DNA of 64,000 bases, from assembly GCA_009996615.1 (NCBI GenBank), contig JAACZU010000003.1, forward strand, positions 176,524 through 240,523, given 5' to 3'. Each line of letters begins with the position of its first letter. Position 1 is the stretch's first letter. A model generated the notes under the pieces. The model searched no databases, was not told where the DNA came from, and saw only the letters and a program-made list of their open reading frames with translations. The translations under genes were made by a program, and so were the position numbers. This document shows, piece by piece, positions 54,908-63,096 of this stretch. This DNA comes from Rhodanobacteraceae bacterium. Its GTDB lineage: Bacteria; Pseudomonadota; Gammaproteobacteria; Xanthomonadales; Rhodanobacteraceae.

Positions 54908-55588
54908 TCAGGCGGACGCGGCGACCGCCGGTTGCGACGATGCCAGCAGGCCCGCCAGATGCGCCGGCGCCGCGGCGATCGCGTGCGCGCCGGCGGCCTC
55001 GAGTTCGTCGACGCTGCCGAACCCCCAGCCGACGCCGATCGCACGCACGCCGTTCGCGCGCGCGCCGTCGATGTCGAAGTGGCGGTCGCCGACCATCGCG
55101 GCGTCCTCGGGGCGCGTGCCGAAGTCGGCCAGCGCCTGCGCGATCATCGCCGCCTTCTCGCTGTCGCGGCTGCCCGGCGTGGCCGCGTAGACGCGCTCGA
55201 ACAACGCGCCGAACGGCAGGCTGCGCACGATCCGCTCGGCGTACAGGTCCGGCTTGGTCGTGACCACGGCGAGGCGGTCGCCGCGCGCGGCCAGCGCCTC
55301 GATGACGTCGCCGACGCCGGCATACACCGTGTGCTCGCGCCAGCCGATCGCGCTGAAGCGCTCGCGGTAGAACGCGACCGCCTGCTCGACCGCCGCGTGG
55401 TCGTCGCCGAGCACGCGCGGGAACGTCGCGCGCAGCGGCGGGCCGATCCAGCCGCGCAGTTCCGCACGCGGCGGGCTCGGCGCGCCGAGCTTTTCCAGCG
55501 CGTACTCGATCGAGTTGACGATGCCGGCCTCCGAATCGATCAGCGTGCCGTCCAGATCGAACAGCGCCAGCCGCCGCGCTGCGTTCAC
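54908..55588 (-). CDS. HAD-superfamily phosphatase (phosphoglycolate phosphatase-like)
   Basis: A 226-residue hydrolase. Motif I is [10 protein letters not shown] (nucleophile Asp near residue 10), motif II VVTTKP, the motif III Lys lies in [14 protein letters not shown], and motif IV is [12 protein letters not shown]. The cap is of the Gph/PpaX type. Likely substrates are phosphoglycolate, pyrophosphate or another small phosphoester. The GTG at 55588 overlaps the pgk stop as GTGA, so it is translationally coupled to pgk, which suggests housekeeping of a glycolytic side product. Confidence 0.88.
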   Translation of the reverse strand: MNAARRLALFDLDGTLIDSEAGIVNSIEYALEKLGAPSPPRAELRGWIGPPLRATFPRVLGDDHAAVEQAVAFYRERFSAIGWREHTVYAGVGDVIEALAARGDRLAVVTTKPDLYAERIVRSLPFGALFERVYAATPGSRDSEKAAMIAQALADFGTRPEDAAMVGDRHFDIDGARANGVRAIGVGWGFGSVDELEAAGAHAIAAAPAHLAGLLASSQPAVAASA

Positions 55589-56769
55589 GCGCGCGCCTTC
55601 AGCGCCGCCACCGCCGGCAGTTCCTTGCCCTCGAGGAACTCGAGGAACGCGCCGCCGCCGGTCGAGATGTAGGAAACCTTTTCGGCCACGCCGTACTTCT
55701 CGATCGCCGCCAGCGTGTCACCGCCGCCGGCGATCGAGAACGCGGCCGAATCGGCGATCGCCTGCGCCAGCACCTGCGTGCCGTGGCCGAACGCGTCGAA
55801 CTCGAACACGCCGACCGGGCCGTTCCAGACCACGGTGCCGGCCTTGGCGATCAGCGCCGCATACGCCTGCGCGGTCTGCGGGCCGATGTCGAGGATCATC
55901 TCGTCGTCGCCGACCGCGTCGACCGCCTTCACCGTCGCCGGCGCATCGGCCGCGAACGCCGGCGCGACGACCACGTCGGTCGGCACCGGCACCTCGGCGC
56001 CGCGCGCCTTCGCGGCGGCGATGATCTCCTTCGCGGTGTCGACCAGGTCCAGCTCGACCAGCGACTTGCCGACCTTGTGCCCGGCTGCGGCGATGAACGT
56101 GTTGGCGATGCCGCCGCCGACGATCAGCTGGTCGACCTTGCCGACCAGCGTCTCGAGCAGGGTCAGCTTGGTCGAGACCTTGGAGCCGGCGACGATCGCC
56201 AGCAGCGGCCGCGCCGGATGCTCGAGCGCGCGCGCCAGCGCATCGAGCTCGGCCATCAGGAGCGGGCCGCCGGCGGCGACCCTGGCGAAGCGGATCGCGC
56301 CGTGCGTCGAGGCCTGCGCGCGGTGCGCGGTGCCGAATGCGTCCATCACGTAGACGTCGCACAGCGCGGCGTACTGCTTCGCCAGCGCCTCGTCGTCCTT
56401 GCCCTCGCCGACGTTCATGCGGCAGTTCTCCAGCAGCACGAGCTGGCCGGGCTGCACGTCGACGCCGTCGAGCCAGTCCTTGACCAGCGGTACCTCGCGG
56501 CCGAGCAGTTCACCCAGGCGCTGCGCGACCGGCGCAAGCGAATCCTCGGCGCTCCACTGGCCTTCCTTCGGCCGGCCCAGGTGCGACATGACCATCACCG
56601 CCGCGCCCTTCTCCAGCGCCAGCTTCAGTGTCGGCAGCGCGGCCAGGATGCGCGTCTCGGAGGTGATGCGCGCGTGGCCGTCGACGTGCTCGATCGGCAC
56701 GTTCAGGTCCTCGCGGATCAGCACGCGCTTGCCGGCCAGATCCAGATCGCTCATGCGCACGACGGACAT
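55585..56769 (-). CDS. pgk: Phosphoglycerate kinase
   Basis: A 394-residue glycolytic enzyme passing the acyl phosphate of 1,3-bisphosphoglycerate to ADP. Signatures are [34 protein letters not shown] and [15 protein letters not shown] in the N-domain, then [21 protein letters not shown] and [12 protein letters not shown], and the nucleotide loop [16 protein letters not shown] at the end. The ATG at 56769 has AAGGAG eight bases upstream; a second ATG at 56754 lacks it. A coupled HAD phosphatase gene follows. pyk and the class I aldolase lie downstream on the same strand. Confidence 0.96.
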   Translation of the reverse strand: MSVVRMSDLDLAGKRVLIREDLNVPIEHVDGHARITSETRILAALPTLKLALEKGAAVMVMSHLGRPKEGQWSAEDSLAPVAQRLGELLGREVPLVKDWLDGVDVQPGQLVLLENCRMNVGEGKDDEALAKQYAALCDVYVMDAFGTAHRAQASTHGAIRFARVAAGGPLLMAELDALARALEHPARPLLAIVAGSKVSTKLTLLETLVGKVDQLIVGGGIANTFIAAAGHKVGKSLVELDLVDTAKEIIAAAKARGAEVPVPTDVVVAPAFAADAPATVKAVDAVGDDEMILDIGPQTAQAYAALIAKAGTVVWNGPVGVFEFDAFGHGTQVLAQAIADSAAFSIAGGGDTLAAIEKYGVAEKVSYISTGGGAFLEFLEGKELPAVAALKARA

Positions 56770-56842
56770 CGCAACACTCCTTGGGTTCGGAAAACGCGCC
56801 ATTACAGCGGCTGCGTCCGTGCGGCGCAACGGCGGCGCGGCC

Positions 56843-57082
56843 TCAGCCGTCGGCGCAGGCCAGCGGGCGCCGCGCGGTCGAGGCCGGGTATCGGGCCAGC
56901 AGCGCGGCCGGCCGGCGCGGGCGGCGCTCGAAGCCGCCGCCGCAGTTCGGGCACACGCCGCCGAGGCGCCCGTCGACGCAGGCCGCGCAGAACGTGCATT
57001 CGAACGAGCAGATCATCGCGTCCGATGCATCCGGCGCGAGCGGGGCGCCGCAGCATTCGCAGTGGGGACGCAGTTCGAGCAT
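56843..57082 (-). CDS. DUF1272 small zinc-binding protein
   Basis: A 79-residue protein with nine Cys in its first 47 residues: CECCG (8-11), [11 protein letters not shown] (25-35) and CPNCGGGF (44-50). This is the DUF1272 pattern, a predicted double zinc-ribbon. The start MLELRPHCE is also typical, and the basic tail [16 protein letters not shown] is variable. The function is unknown. GAGG lies eight bases before the ATG at 57082. It is upstream of pgk on the same strand and divergent from the OsmC gene. Confidence 0.87.
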   Translation of the reverse strand: MLELRPHCECCGAPLAPDASDAMICSFECTFCAACVDGRLGGVCPNCGGGFERRPRRPAALLARYPASTARRPLACADG

Positions 57083-57258
57083 GGCGCAACCTCGATCGGC
57101 CGGGAGCGGCATGATCGAGCGGCACGGGTGGCTGCGGAACGGCCGCACGCCACATGGCGGATGGGGCCATTCCGCGCCGGCGGGCGCACGGCGATGGCCC
57201 CTGTGGCGCACGGATGCCGGCGCTACGATGCGCGCACCGTCCATGCCGAGGTCCGCCG

Positions 57259-57726
57259 ATGAGCACCCACACCGCCACGATCCACTGGCAGCGCCGCGGC
57301 GACGACGCGTTCGCGCAGGGCCGCTACTCGCGCCGCCACGAATGGCAGTTCGACGGCGGCGCGGTCGTCGCCGCCTCGCCTTCGCCGGCGGTCGTGCCGG
57401 CGCCGTGGTCGGACCCGGCCGCGGTCGATCCGGAGGAGGCGTTCGTCGCCGCGATCGCGAGCTGCCACATGCTGTGGTTCCTGTCGCTGGCGGCCGAACA
57501 AGGCGTGGTCGTCGAGCGCTACGAGGACGCCGCGGTCGGCACGATGGCGCGCATCGCACCGCAGCGCCACGCGATCACCGAGGTCGTGCTGCGCCCGCGC
57601 ATCGCGTTCGCCGCGCCGGCGCCGGATGCGGCACAGGTCGCGGCACTGCACGAGGCCGCGCATGCGCGCTGCTTCATCGCCAACTCGGTCACGACCGCGA
57701 TCCGCGTCGAGGCGCAGCCGGACTGA
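57259..57726 (+). CDS. OsmC family peroxiredoxin-like protein
   Basis: A 155-residue OsmC/Ohr-fold protein. The two reactive Cys are Cys69 (AAIASCHMLWFLSLA) and Cys138 (AHARCFIANSV), the standard pair for reducing organic hydroperoxides. The first half carries the typical start HTATIHWQR and the DPEEAFVAAIASC helix. Whether it belongs to Ohr or to the OsmC/YhfA group is unclear; the SCHMLWFL form is commonest in 'OsmC family protein' entries. The ATG at 57259 follows GGTCCGCCG. A repeat-rich region follows it. Confidence 0.88.
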   Translation: MSTHTATIHWQRRGDDAFAQGRYSRRHEWQFDGGAVVAASPSPAVVPAPWSDPAAVDPEEAFVAAIASCHMLWFLSLAAEQGVVVERYEDAAVGTMARIAPQRHAITEVVLRPRIAFAAPAPDAAQVAALHEAAHARCFIANSVTTAIRVEAQPD

Positions 57727-57787
57727 AGCGCGGCCTCACAGAGGGTGTTTGCAAAGACGTTCGATTCTTGCCGCAGTTGCTCGCGGT

Positions 57788-58230
57788 TGCTTTGGCTTTG
57801 CTTGAGCTTCTGCGCGCAGGAGCGCGCTGCCTTTCCGGGTCCCCGTTCAGCGGCGGTGGGCGCCGGACGATAAGGCCCGCAGGGGCGCGCGCACGATGCG
57901 CGCGCGTTCGCCGTCGGCACACGGAGGTGCCGTCGGCGAACCCCGGCCGGCGACCACGTACCCGCAGGGCAGGATGCCCGGAGGGCGCCGCTGTTGGGGT
58001 GTCCTTTCTCTTGGTTACTTCTCTTTGGACACGCACTGCGCCGCAGGAGCGGCGCGAACGGCGGAGCCGGCCCCGAAGGGGCGGAGGGCAGGATGCCCGG
58101 AGTCAAGAGAAGTAACCCGCTCGCAGGGATGCGAGCGGAAAACGCACGGATGCGGGTCGGTTTTCGCGGAAACGGTGACGCGAGAACCGAACACCATCCC
58201 CACCCAGCCCTCCCCTTGAAGGGGAGGGCT
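57788..58230. repeat. Large composite dispersed repeat, copy 2
   Basis: The left block 57788-58000 and right block 58103-58230 match copy 1 (37490-37920) closely, including TGCGCGCAGGAGCGCGCTGC, CACCCGCAGGGCAGGATG-type sequence and the terminal CCTTGAAGGGGAGGGCT. The centre (58001-58105) differs and is bounded by the inverted pair GTTACTTCTCTT / AAGAGAAGTAAC. Apart from this element, 57727-58251 holds no supported gene. Confidence 0.85.
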
Positions 58231-58251
58231 TAAAAGCGGCCTGACGCAGAC

Positions 58252-58641
58252 TCAGGGCGCGTCGCGTGGCGGCCCGCGCCGCGCACGCGCGCCCAACATC
58301 CACAGCCACCAGCCCAGCATCACGCCAGCGCCGGCGCCGATGAACTCGAACACCACGCGCGTGCCGAGCGAGCCGGGATCGTGGATCGCAGCCAGCGTCT
58401 CGCGGATCGCGAACGGCGACTCCAGCCGCACGATGCTCAGATAGAAAAGGTCCCAGGCGTCCACGCCGGCGCCCAGCAGCAGCGCCAGCACGAATGCGAC
58501 GCCGATCGCGGTGCCCTCGCGCCAGCCGGAGGGCCGCGCCAGGCCATGCGTGGCCAGGCTCAACGCAAGACCAAGCACGACCGCGATGCCACCCGCCTGG
58601 AGCGCGCCGGCAAGGCCGCTCGACAACCACATCAATCCCAC
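58252..58641 (-). CDS. Hypothetical small membrane protein
   Basis: 129 residues with about four hydrophobic segments: GLAGALQAGGIAVVLGLALSL, AIGVAFVLALLLGAGV, and a C-terminal VVFEFIGAGAGVMLGWWLWML, with a weaker one in LFYLSIVRLESPFAI. A conserved-looking loop HDPGSLGTRVVFEF lies before the last helix. The family is not recognised. The GTG at 58641 has AGGAG six bases upstream; an ATG at 58632 is an alternative. It is divergent from the sigma-54-driven gene, and repeats lie at its 3' end. Confidence 0.6.
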   Translation of the reverse strand: MGLMWLSSGLAGALQAGGIAVVLGLALSLATHGLARPSGWREGTAIGVAFVLALLLGAGVDAWDLFYLSIVRLESPFAIRETLAAIHDPGSLGTRVVFEFIGAGAGVMLGWWLWMLGARARRGPPRDAP

Positions 58642-58759
58642 CCTGCGCTCCTGTCTGGTCTGCTGCCGTCCTGCCTCACGGGCGGGCCGAAAGTGCCAAA
58701 GTTTGACATTTCCGGCGGGCGCCGGGGCACATCGAGAGCGGCCAGACGCGGGCCAACCG

Positions 58760-58776
58760 TTGGCACGCTACTTGCT
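58760..58776 (+). promoter_or_regulatory. Consensus sigma-54 (RpoN) promoter
   Basis: TTGGCACGCTACTTGCT matches the consensus YTGGCACG-N4-TTGCW at every fixed position, with GG and GC 10 bases apart. Transcription would start about 12 bases after the GC, near 58787, almost on the first ATG of the orphan gene that follows. Confidence 0.82.
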
Positions 58777-58779
58777 CAA

Positions 58780-58875
58780 AATGTGACATGGATACCGGTT
58801 TCGCCCCGCACGGATTCACGATGACGGAATGTGACATGGATACCGATTTCGCCCGCCACGGCTTGACGATCACGG
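58780..58875 (+). repeat. 48-bp tandem duplication at the 5' end of the sigma-54-driven gene
   Basis: Copies at 58780-58827 and 58828-58875 share the start AATGTGACATGGATACCG and differ at about six positions. Each copy contains an in-frame ATG and encodes a 16-residue unit (MDTGFAPHGFTMTECD, then MDTDFARHGLTITESN). Confidence 0.85.
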
Positions 58876-59363
58876 AAAGCAACGACGCGTCCGACGATGA
58901 CCTCGACATCGCCGAGCGCGCCTTCATGACCCTCGAATGGCGCGTGCGCTGCGGCGGGCATGTCGCGCACGCCTGGCTTGGTGACAAGGCGGTGGCCGGC
59001 GTGTCGGGGCCGTGGGAGGGCAAGTTCGCGCTGACCTGGTGGGATCGTCCGCTGCCTGCGCGCCGGCTCGAGCTGCACGACTCGCTCGAGGATGCCAAGC
59101 GCGAGGTCGAGGTGTGGCTGCAGCGCATGCGCAAGGGCCAGGTATCCGTGGTCCCGGCGGCGGCGACGGCCGTGGCGCCGCCCGCGGCTTCGGTCGCACG
59201 CCCCAACGCACCGACCGCCCCCACCGGCTTCTTCGCGCGCCTGCGCAGCCGCTGGCTGGGCGCCACCTCCTCGCCCGCCCGCACGATCGACCGCCTGCGC
59301 CGCGACAACGGCGCGCAGACCCCCGACCTGGGCGGCCTGCATTTCGGCGCGCTCGACCTGTAG
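58788..59363 (+). CDS. Orphan protein behind a sigma-54 promoter
   Basis: 191 residues from the first ATG. Residues 1-32 are two copies of a 16-residue unit. A globular part (ERAFMTLEWRVRCGGHVAHA, WEGKFALTWWDRPLPARRLE, then the helix DAKREVEVWLQRMRKG) is followed by an Ala/Pro linker and a basic tail RTIDRLRRDNGAQTPDLGG. I do not recognise the family and see no signal peptide. If the sigma-54 promoter at 58760-58776 is used, the transcript begins about at the first ATG. Translation then probably starts at the second repeat's ATG, 58836, unless the mRNA is leaderless. Confidence 0.65.
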   Translation: MDTGFAPHGFTMTECDMDTDFARHGLTITESNDASDDDLDIAERAFMTLEWRVRCGGHVAHAWLGDKAVAGVSGPWEGKFALTWWDRPLPARRLELHDSLEDAKREVEVWLQRMRKGQVSVVPAAATAVAPPAASVARPNAPTAPTGFFARLRSRWLGATSSPARTIDRLRRDNGAQTPDLGGLHFGALDL

Positions 59364-59398
59364 CACGCCGGACCGAGGCGAGCGGCGCTCGGAACGTC

Positions 59399-60142
59399 CT
59401 AGCGTTCGCGCCGGTTGCGCCGCAGGCGCAGCCAGATCGTGGTCGTCGCACCCTCGCCGCGCTTGTCGATCTCGAACAGGCCGCTCGCGGCGACCAGCTC
59501 GCTGAGCTTGCGGTAGCCGTAGTTGCGCGCGTCGAATTCCGGCGCCTGCTTGGCGATGGTGCTGCCGAGCGTGCCCAGCTGCGCCCAGCCGGCCTCGTCG
59601 GAGGCGGCCTCGGCCGCATTGCGCAGCAGCGCGACGAGGCGCCGGTCCTGCTTGAGCTGCGCGGCCGGGCGCGGCTGCAGCGCGGCCGCGGCGTCCTCGC
59701 CCCTGCCGGCCAGGATCTCAGTGAAGATGAACCTGTCGCAGGCCGAGACGAATGCGGTCGGCGTCTTCTTCTCGCCGAAGCCGTACACGACCAGGCCCGC
59801 TTCGCGCAGGCGCGCGGCCAGGCGCGTGAAGTCGCTGTCGCTGGAGACGATGCAGAATCCGCCCAGGCGCCCGGCGTAGAGCAGGTCCATCGCGTCGATG
59901 ATCAGCGCCGAGTCGGTCGCGTTCTTGCCGGTCGTGTAGCGGAACTGCTGGATCGGCTGGATCGCGTGCTCGAGCAGCACCTCCTTCCAGCCCTTGAGCT
60001 GCGGTCCGGTCCAGTCGCCGTAGATGCGCCTGACCGTGGCCGTGCCGTACTTGGCGACTTCGGCGAGCAGGCCCTCGATGACCGCCGGCTGCGCGTTGTC
60101 GGCATCGATCAGCACGGCCAGCGTGGGGGAAGCGGACGCCAT
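59399..60142 (-). CDS. NYN-domain (LabA/DUF88-like) protein with C-terminal LOTUS/OST-HTH-type domain
   Basis: 247 residues. Residues 6-150 are a PIN-like NYN nuclease domain: LAVLIDADNAQP (Asp13, Asp15), NATDSALIIDAMDLLY and VSSDSDFTRLAARLRE supply the acidic metal-binding set, and VVYGFGEKKTP is the next conserved strand. The C-terminal third (LVALLRNAAEAASDEAGWAQL to GYRKLSELVAASGLFEIDKR) has the winged-helix look of an OST-HTH/LOTUS domain, which binds RNA. Predicted role: RNA processing or decay. The ATG at 60142 follows GAGGAGCCCGCC. Confidence 0.9.
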   Translation of the reverse strand: MASASPTLAVLIDADNAQPAVIEGLLAEVAKYGTATVRRIYGDWTGPQLKGWKEVLLEHAIQPIQQFRYTTGKNATDSALIIDAMDLLYAGRLGGFCIVSSDSDFTRLAARLREAGLVVYGFGEKKTPTAFVSACDRFIFTEILAGRGEDAAAALQPRPAAQLKQDRRLVALLRNAAEAASDEAGWAQLGTLGSTIAKQAPEFDARNYGYRKLSELVAASGLFEIDKRGEGATTTIWLRLRRNRRER

Positions 60143-60209
60143 GGCGGGCTCCTCGTCGGGGCGGTGGCGCCAGCCTACTCCGCGCCGGCAGGCGCGCAAG
60201 CGCGGCCGT

Positions 60210-60773
60210 TCAGGCGAGCTGCGCGAACAGCAGCGCGATGTAGCCGACGAAACCGAGGACGGCGGCCGGCGCCAGCAGGCGATGATAGCCCTCGCTCCGG
60301 GTCGACGCGGCGATGCCGCCAGCCGCGGCGAATGCGAGCTGGCAGACGAGGTTGGTCGTCTGCGGCCAGTGGCCGTGGATCGCCGGGTCCTTGGCGATGC
60401 CGAGCAGCGCGGTCAGCGCGACGAAGGTGAAGAACCAGCGGTAATGGCCCCAGTAATGCGCGCGCAGGTCGATCGGCGCCTCGCCGTGCACGTCCGGCAG
60501 CGCCAGCGCGGCGAGCATGTACAGGCAGATCGAATGCGCGACGACGACGCCGAATGCGGCAAAGTTCCACTCCTGCACATGGCGCAGCGTATACGTCGCC
60601 CACCACGACTGCACGTCGACGACCAGCAGCAGCAGGGCCCAGGTCACCGCCGGCGCGTACACGACCAGACGTCCGCGCGCCTGCATCAGGCCGCGCAGGC
60701 CCTGCAGGATCTGCGTGATCGCAAGCCCCAGGATGATCGAAAGCAGCACCGACAGGTAGCTGAAGGCGTCCAT
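60210..60773 (-). CDS. Hypothetical multi-span membrane protein
   Basis: 187 residues with five or six helices: FSYLSVLLSIILGLAITQIL, VTWALLLLVVDVQSWW, FGVVVAHSICLYMLAALAL, WFFTFVALTALLGIA, LVCQLAFAAAGGIAA and AAVLGFVGYIALLFA. The first helix pattern LSIILGLAITQILQGLR recurs in small uncharacterised membrane proteins. No catalytic motif is seen. The ATG is at 60773, 67 bp after the end of the UDG-DUF488 gene and on the same strand. Confidence 0.72.
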   Translation of the reverse strand: MDAFSYLSVLLSIILGLAITQILQGLRGLMQARGRLVVYAPAVTWALLLLVVDVQSWWATYTLRHVQEWNFAAFGVVVAHSICLYMLAALALPDVHGEAPIDLRAHYWGHYRWFFTFVALTALLGIAKDPAIHGHWPQTTNLVCQLAFAAAGGIAASTRSEGYHRLLAPAAVLGFVGYIALLFAQLA

Positions 60774-60840
60774 GGAGCCACGGGAAGGCAGGAGGGGCGG
60801 CGAGCTTACGCCAGCTTGCGTCGCCGGGCCCAGCGCGCGT

Positions 60841-61929
60841 TCACTCGAGCGCCATCAACGCCTCGCGCAACACCACCGCCTGATTCTCGGTTTCGCTGCG
60901 CGCGCCGTACACCAGAGTCAGGCGGCGCGATCCGGCCGCGGCGAGCAGCACCTGCAGGCGCTCGCGTTGCGCCGGCGCGGCCAGTTCCTCGCGGTAGCGG
61001 CGGCGGAATTCGTCCCAGCGCGCCGGGTCGTGGCCGAACCAGTGGATCAGGTCCGCGCTCGGCGCCAGCTCGCGCGCCCATTCGTCGAGCCTGAGCGTGT
61101 CCTTGCTGCGCCCGCGCGGCCAGAAGTGGTCGACCAGCACGCGGTAGCCGTCGTGCGCGCCGGGCTCGGCGTAGGCGCGCTGCAGCACGATGTCGTGGAC
61201 AGCGGATCGCTTGGTCATGACACCTCCTCCACCCGGCAGGTCGAGCGTGCCGGACGGCGCGAACAGCGCCTGCACGCGCGCGCGCAGCACCGGCAGCAGT
61301 TCGCGTTCGAACCACGGATGGCGCTGGAACCAGGCCGTGTTGCGCGGCGACGGATGCGGCAGCGGGATGAAGCGCGGCGCGTAGTCGGCGAACGCGGCGA
61401 CCGTCTCGGTCAGGCTCGCCTTGGCCGCCGCGCCGAGGTAGTGGCGCTGCGCGTACTGGCCGAGCAGCAGCGTCAGCTCGATGTTTGGCAGCCGCGCGAG
61501 CAGCGCCTCGAGCCACAGCTGCGCACATTCGCGCCGCGGCGGCAGATCGCCGCCGCGGCCACGCCCCGGATAGCAGTAGCCCATCGGCACGATCGCCACG
61601 CGCGAAGGATCGTAGAACACGCGCTTGTCGAGGCCGAGCCAGTCACGCAGACGCTCGCCGCTGGCGTCGTACCACGGGATGCCGCTGGCGTGCACCTTGG
61701 TGCCCGGCGCCTGGCCGACGATCAGCAGCCGCGCCGTCGCGCCGGCCTGCAGGATCGGCCGCGGGCCAAGCGGCAAGTGCGCGGCGCAGGCGCGGCAGGC
61801 GCGGATGCGCGCGAGCAGCGTGGCGAGGTCGTCGTCGGCGCGCGGCGGATCCCAGGAGGCGGCCGCCGGGCGGCGCGCAGGACGCGGCGTGGAGGTATCG
61901 GGCGGCGCGGCGCCGCCGGGCGGTTTCAT
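60841..61929 (-). CDS. Uracil-DNA glycosylase-family domain joined in frame to a DUF488 domain
   Basis: One uninterrupted frame of 362 residues. Residues 35-222 are a UDG-superfamily domain: CRAC (45-48), LLIVGQAPGTKVHASGIPW (motif A, 68-86), MGYCYPGRGRGGDLPPRREC and the late HPSPRN (192-197). Residues 238-362 are a DUF488 unit (VLVDHFWPRGRSKD, LIHWFGHDPARWDEF, LTLVYGARSETENQAVVL). The junction LPGGGGVMTK contains GGAGGAGGTGTC just before an ATG at 61218, an excellent internal ribosome-binding site. DUF488 could therefore also be made alone (125 aa). The ATG of the long form is at 61929. Confidence 0.82.
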   Translation of the reverse strand: MKPPGGAAPPDTSTPRPARRPAAASWDPPRADDDLATLLARIRACRACAAHLPLGPRPILQAGATARLLIVGQAPGTKVHASGIPWYDASGERLRDWLGLDKRVFYDPSRVAIVPMGYCYPGRGRGGDLPPRRECAQLWLEALLARLPNIELTLLLGQYAQRHYLGAAAKASLTETVAAFADYAPRFIPLPHPSPRNTAWFQRHPWFERELLPVLRARVQALFAPSGTLDLPGGGGVMTKRSAVHDIVLQRAYAEPGAHDGYRVLVDHFWPRGRSKDTLRLDEWARELAPSADLIHWFGHDPARWDEFRRRYREELAAPAQRERLQVLLAAAGSRRLTLVYGARSETENQAVVLREALMALE

Positions 61930-62059
61930 GCGCGCATTGTACGCGCGCGCCTGTGCGCGCCCGCCGCGCCGCACGAGGGTCTTCAGCCTGCCATCGGGGC
62001 AGGCACACCCGCATCGCGCCTGCCGGGGCTCCCGCGATGGCTGCGGAAGCGAACGGCGT

Positions 62060-62884
62060 TCAGTCGCGCCGCTGCGGCAGCGACACCGCTCCGCGCACGT
62101 CGCGGTGGTACACGTCGCCCGAGCCCTTCGTGCGCACGCTGAAGTCGCCGCCGACGTCCACCGCGCGGATGTCGCCCGAGCCGATCGCGTCGATGCTGAC
62201 ATCGCGCTGCACGCGCTCGACCGTAACGTCGCCGGAACCGACGCGGCCGATGTGCACGCTGCCGCCGACGGTGTCGAACTGCAGGTCGCCGGAGCCCGCG
62301 CGCGCGACTGCGACGTCGCCGCGCACGTTGCGCAGCGTGATGTCGCCCGAGCCGGTGCGGCGCACGTCGACGCTGCCGACGTCGCCGCCCTTGGCGTCGC
62401 CGGAGCTGACCTCGATGCCGAGCGCGCCGGCGATGCGGTCGACCGCGAGGTCGCCGGAGCTCGCCGTGAAGTCCAGCGCCGCCACGTTGCGCACGTCGGC
62501 ATCGCCGGAGCTGGCCTTGATCGCGACCGCGAGTGCGGCCGGCACGCGTACTTTCAGATCGACGTAGGCGTAGCTCGAACCGAACCACTGCCAGCTGGCG
62601 TGGCGCTCGCGCCGCGGCGTGACCGTCAGGCGGTCGCCGCTGCGCTGCTGGTCGACGCCGAGGCCGGCCAGCCAGGATTCTTCGGACGCGCAGGCGCGGG
62701 CGCGCACCTCGACCTTGGCCAGGCCCGGCACACCCTCGACGGCCGCGTCGCTGGAGCCCAGCTCCAGCGCGAGCGTGTTCAGGCCGGCGGCGTCGACGTC
62801 GAAATCGTGCTGCGCGGTGTAACGGCACTCGGCGGCCGCGGCGAGCGGCGCCAGGGCAACGATCAGGGCAAGGCTGCGCTTCAT
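62060..62884 (-). CDS. DUF4097/GIN-domain-like exported protein
   Basis: 274 residues with a signal peptide (RSLALIVALAPLAAAAE). From about residue 115 the chain is a right-handed beta-helix-like array of short repeats ending in SSGD or GSGD: AIKASSGDADV, FTASSGDLAV, EVSSGDAKGG, RTGSGDITL, RAGSGDLQF, RVGSGDVTV, AIGSGDIRA, TKGSGDVYH. This is the pattern of DUF2807/DUF4097 adhesin-like domains, usually cell-envelope associated and of unknown role. CGGAGTGTCCCC precedes the ATG at 62884. Confidence 0.85.
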   Translation of the reverse strand: MKRSLALIVALAPLAAAAECRYTAQHDFDVDAAGLNTLALELGSSDAAVEGVPGLAKVEVRARACASEESWLAGLGVDQQRSGDRLTVTPRRERHASWQWFGSSYAYVDLKVRVPAALAVAIKASSGDADVRNVAALDFTASSGDLAVDRIAGALGIEVSSGDAKGGDVGSVDVRRTGSGDITLRNVRGDVAVARAGSGDLQFDTVGGSVHIGRVGSGDVTVERVQRDVSIDAIGSGDIRAVDVGGDFSVRTKGSGDVYHRDVRGAVSLPQRRD

Positions 62885-63008
62885 GGGGACACTCCGGAGG
62901 GGAACGTCCATTCGATGCGGCAGCAAGGCGCCGGGTTTAACGGCAACGCGGCAGGCGCCGGGGCTCCCGCATCGCCGGCGTCGGCAAGCGCGCCGGGCGT
63001 CACGAACG

Positions 63009-63040
63009 AAAACCGGTGGCCGGCGCGAGCCGGCCACCGG
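63009..63040 (-). terminator. Intrinsic terminator of the collagen-like gene
   Basis: On the minus strand a 12-bp perfect stem (CCGGTGGCCGGC / GCCGGCCACCGG) with a 4-nt loop is followed by TTTTCGTTCG, 57 bases after the collagen-like gene's stop. Confidence 0.85.
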
Positions 63041-63096
63041 GGACTTCTATCGCATGCAGCCACCAGGGCACCGGTGTGCGCTGGCGGCGCGCCCCG

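Noticed and set aside
57896..58219. A 107-codon frame inside the composite repeat, with a similar frame in copy 1
   Set aside because: The two frames resemble each other only because the DNA repeat does. The variable centre breaks the similarity and there is no ribosome-binding site. Such frames are often annotated as hypothetical proteins, wrongly in my view.
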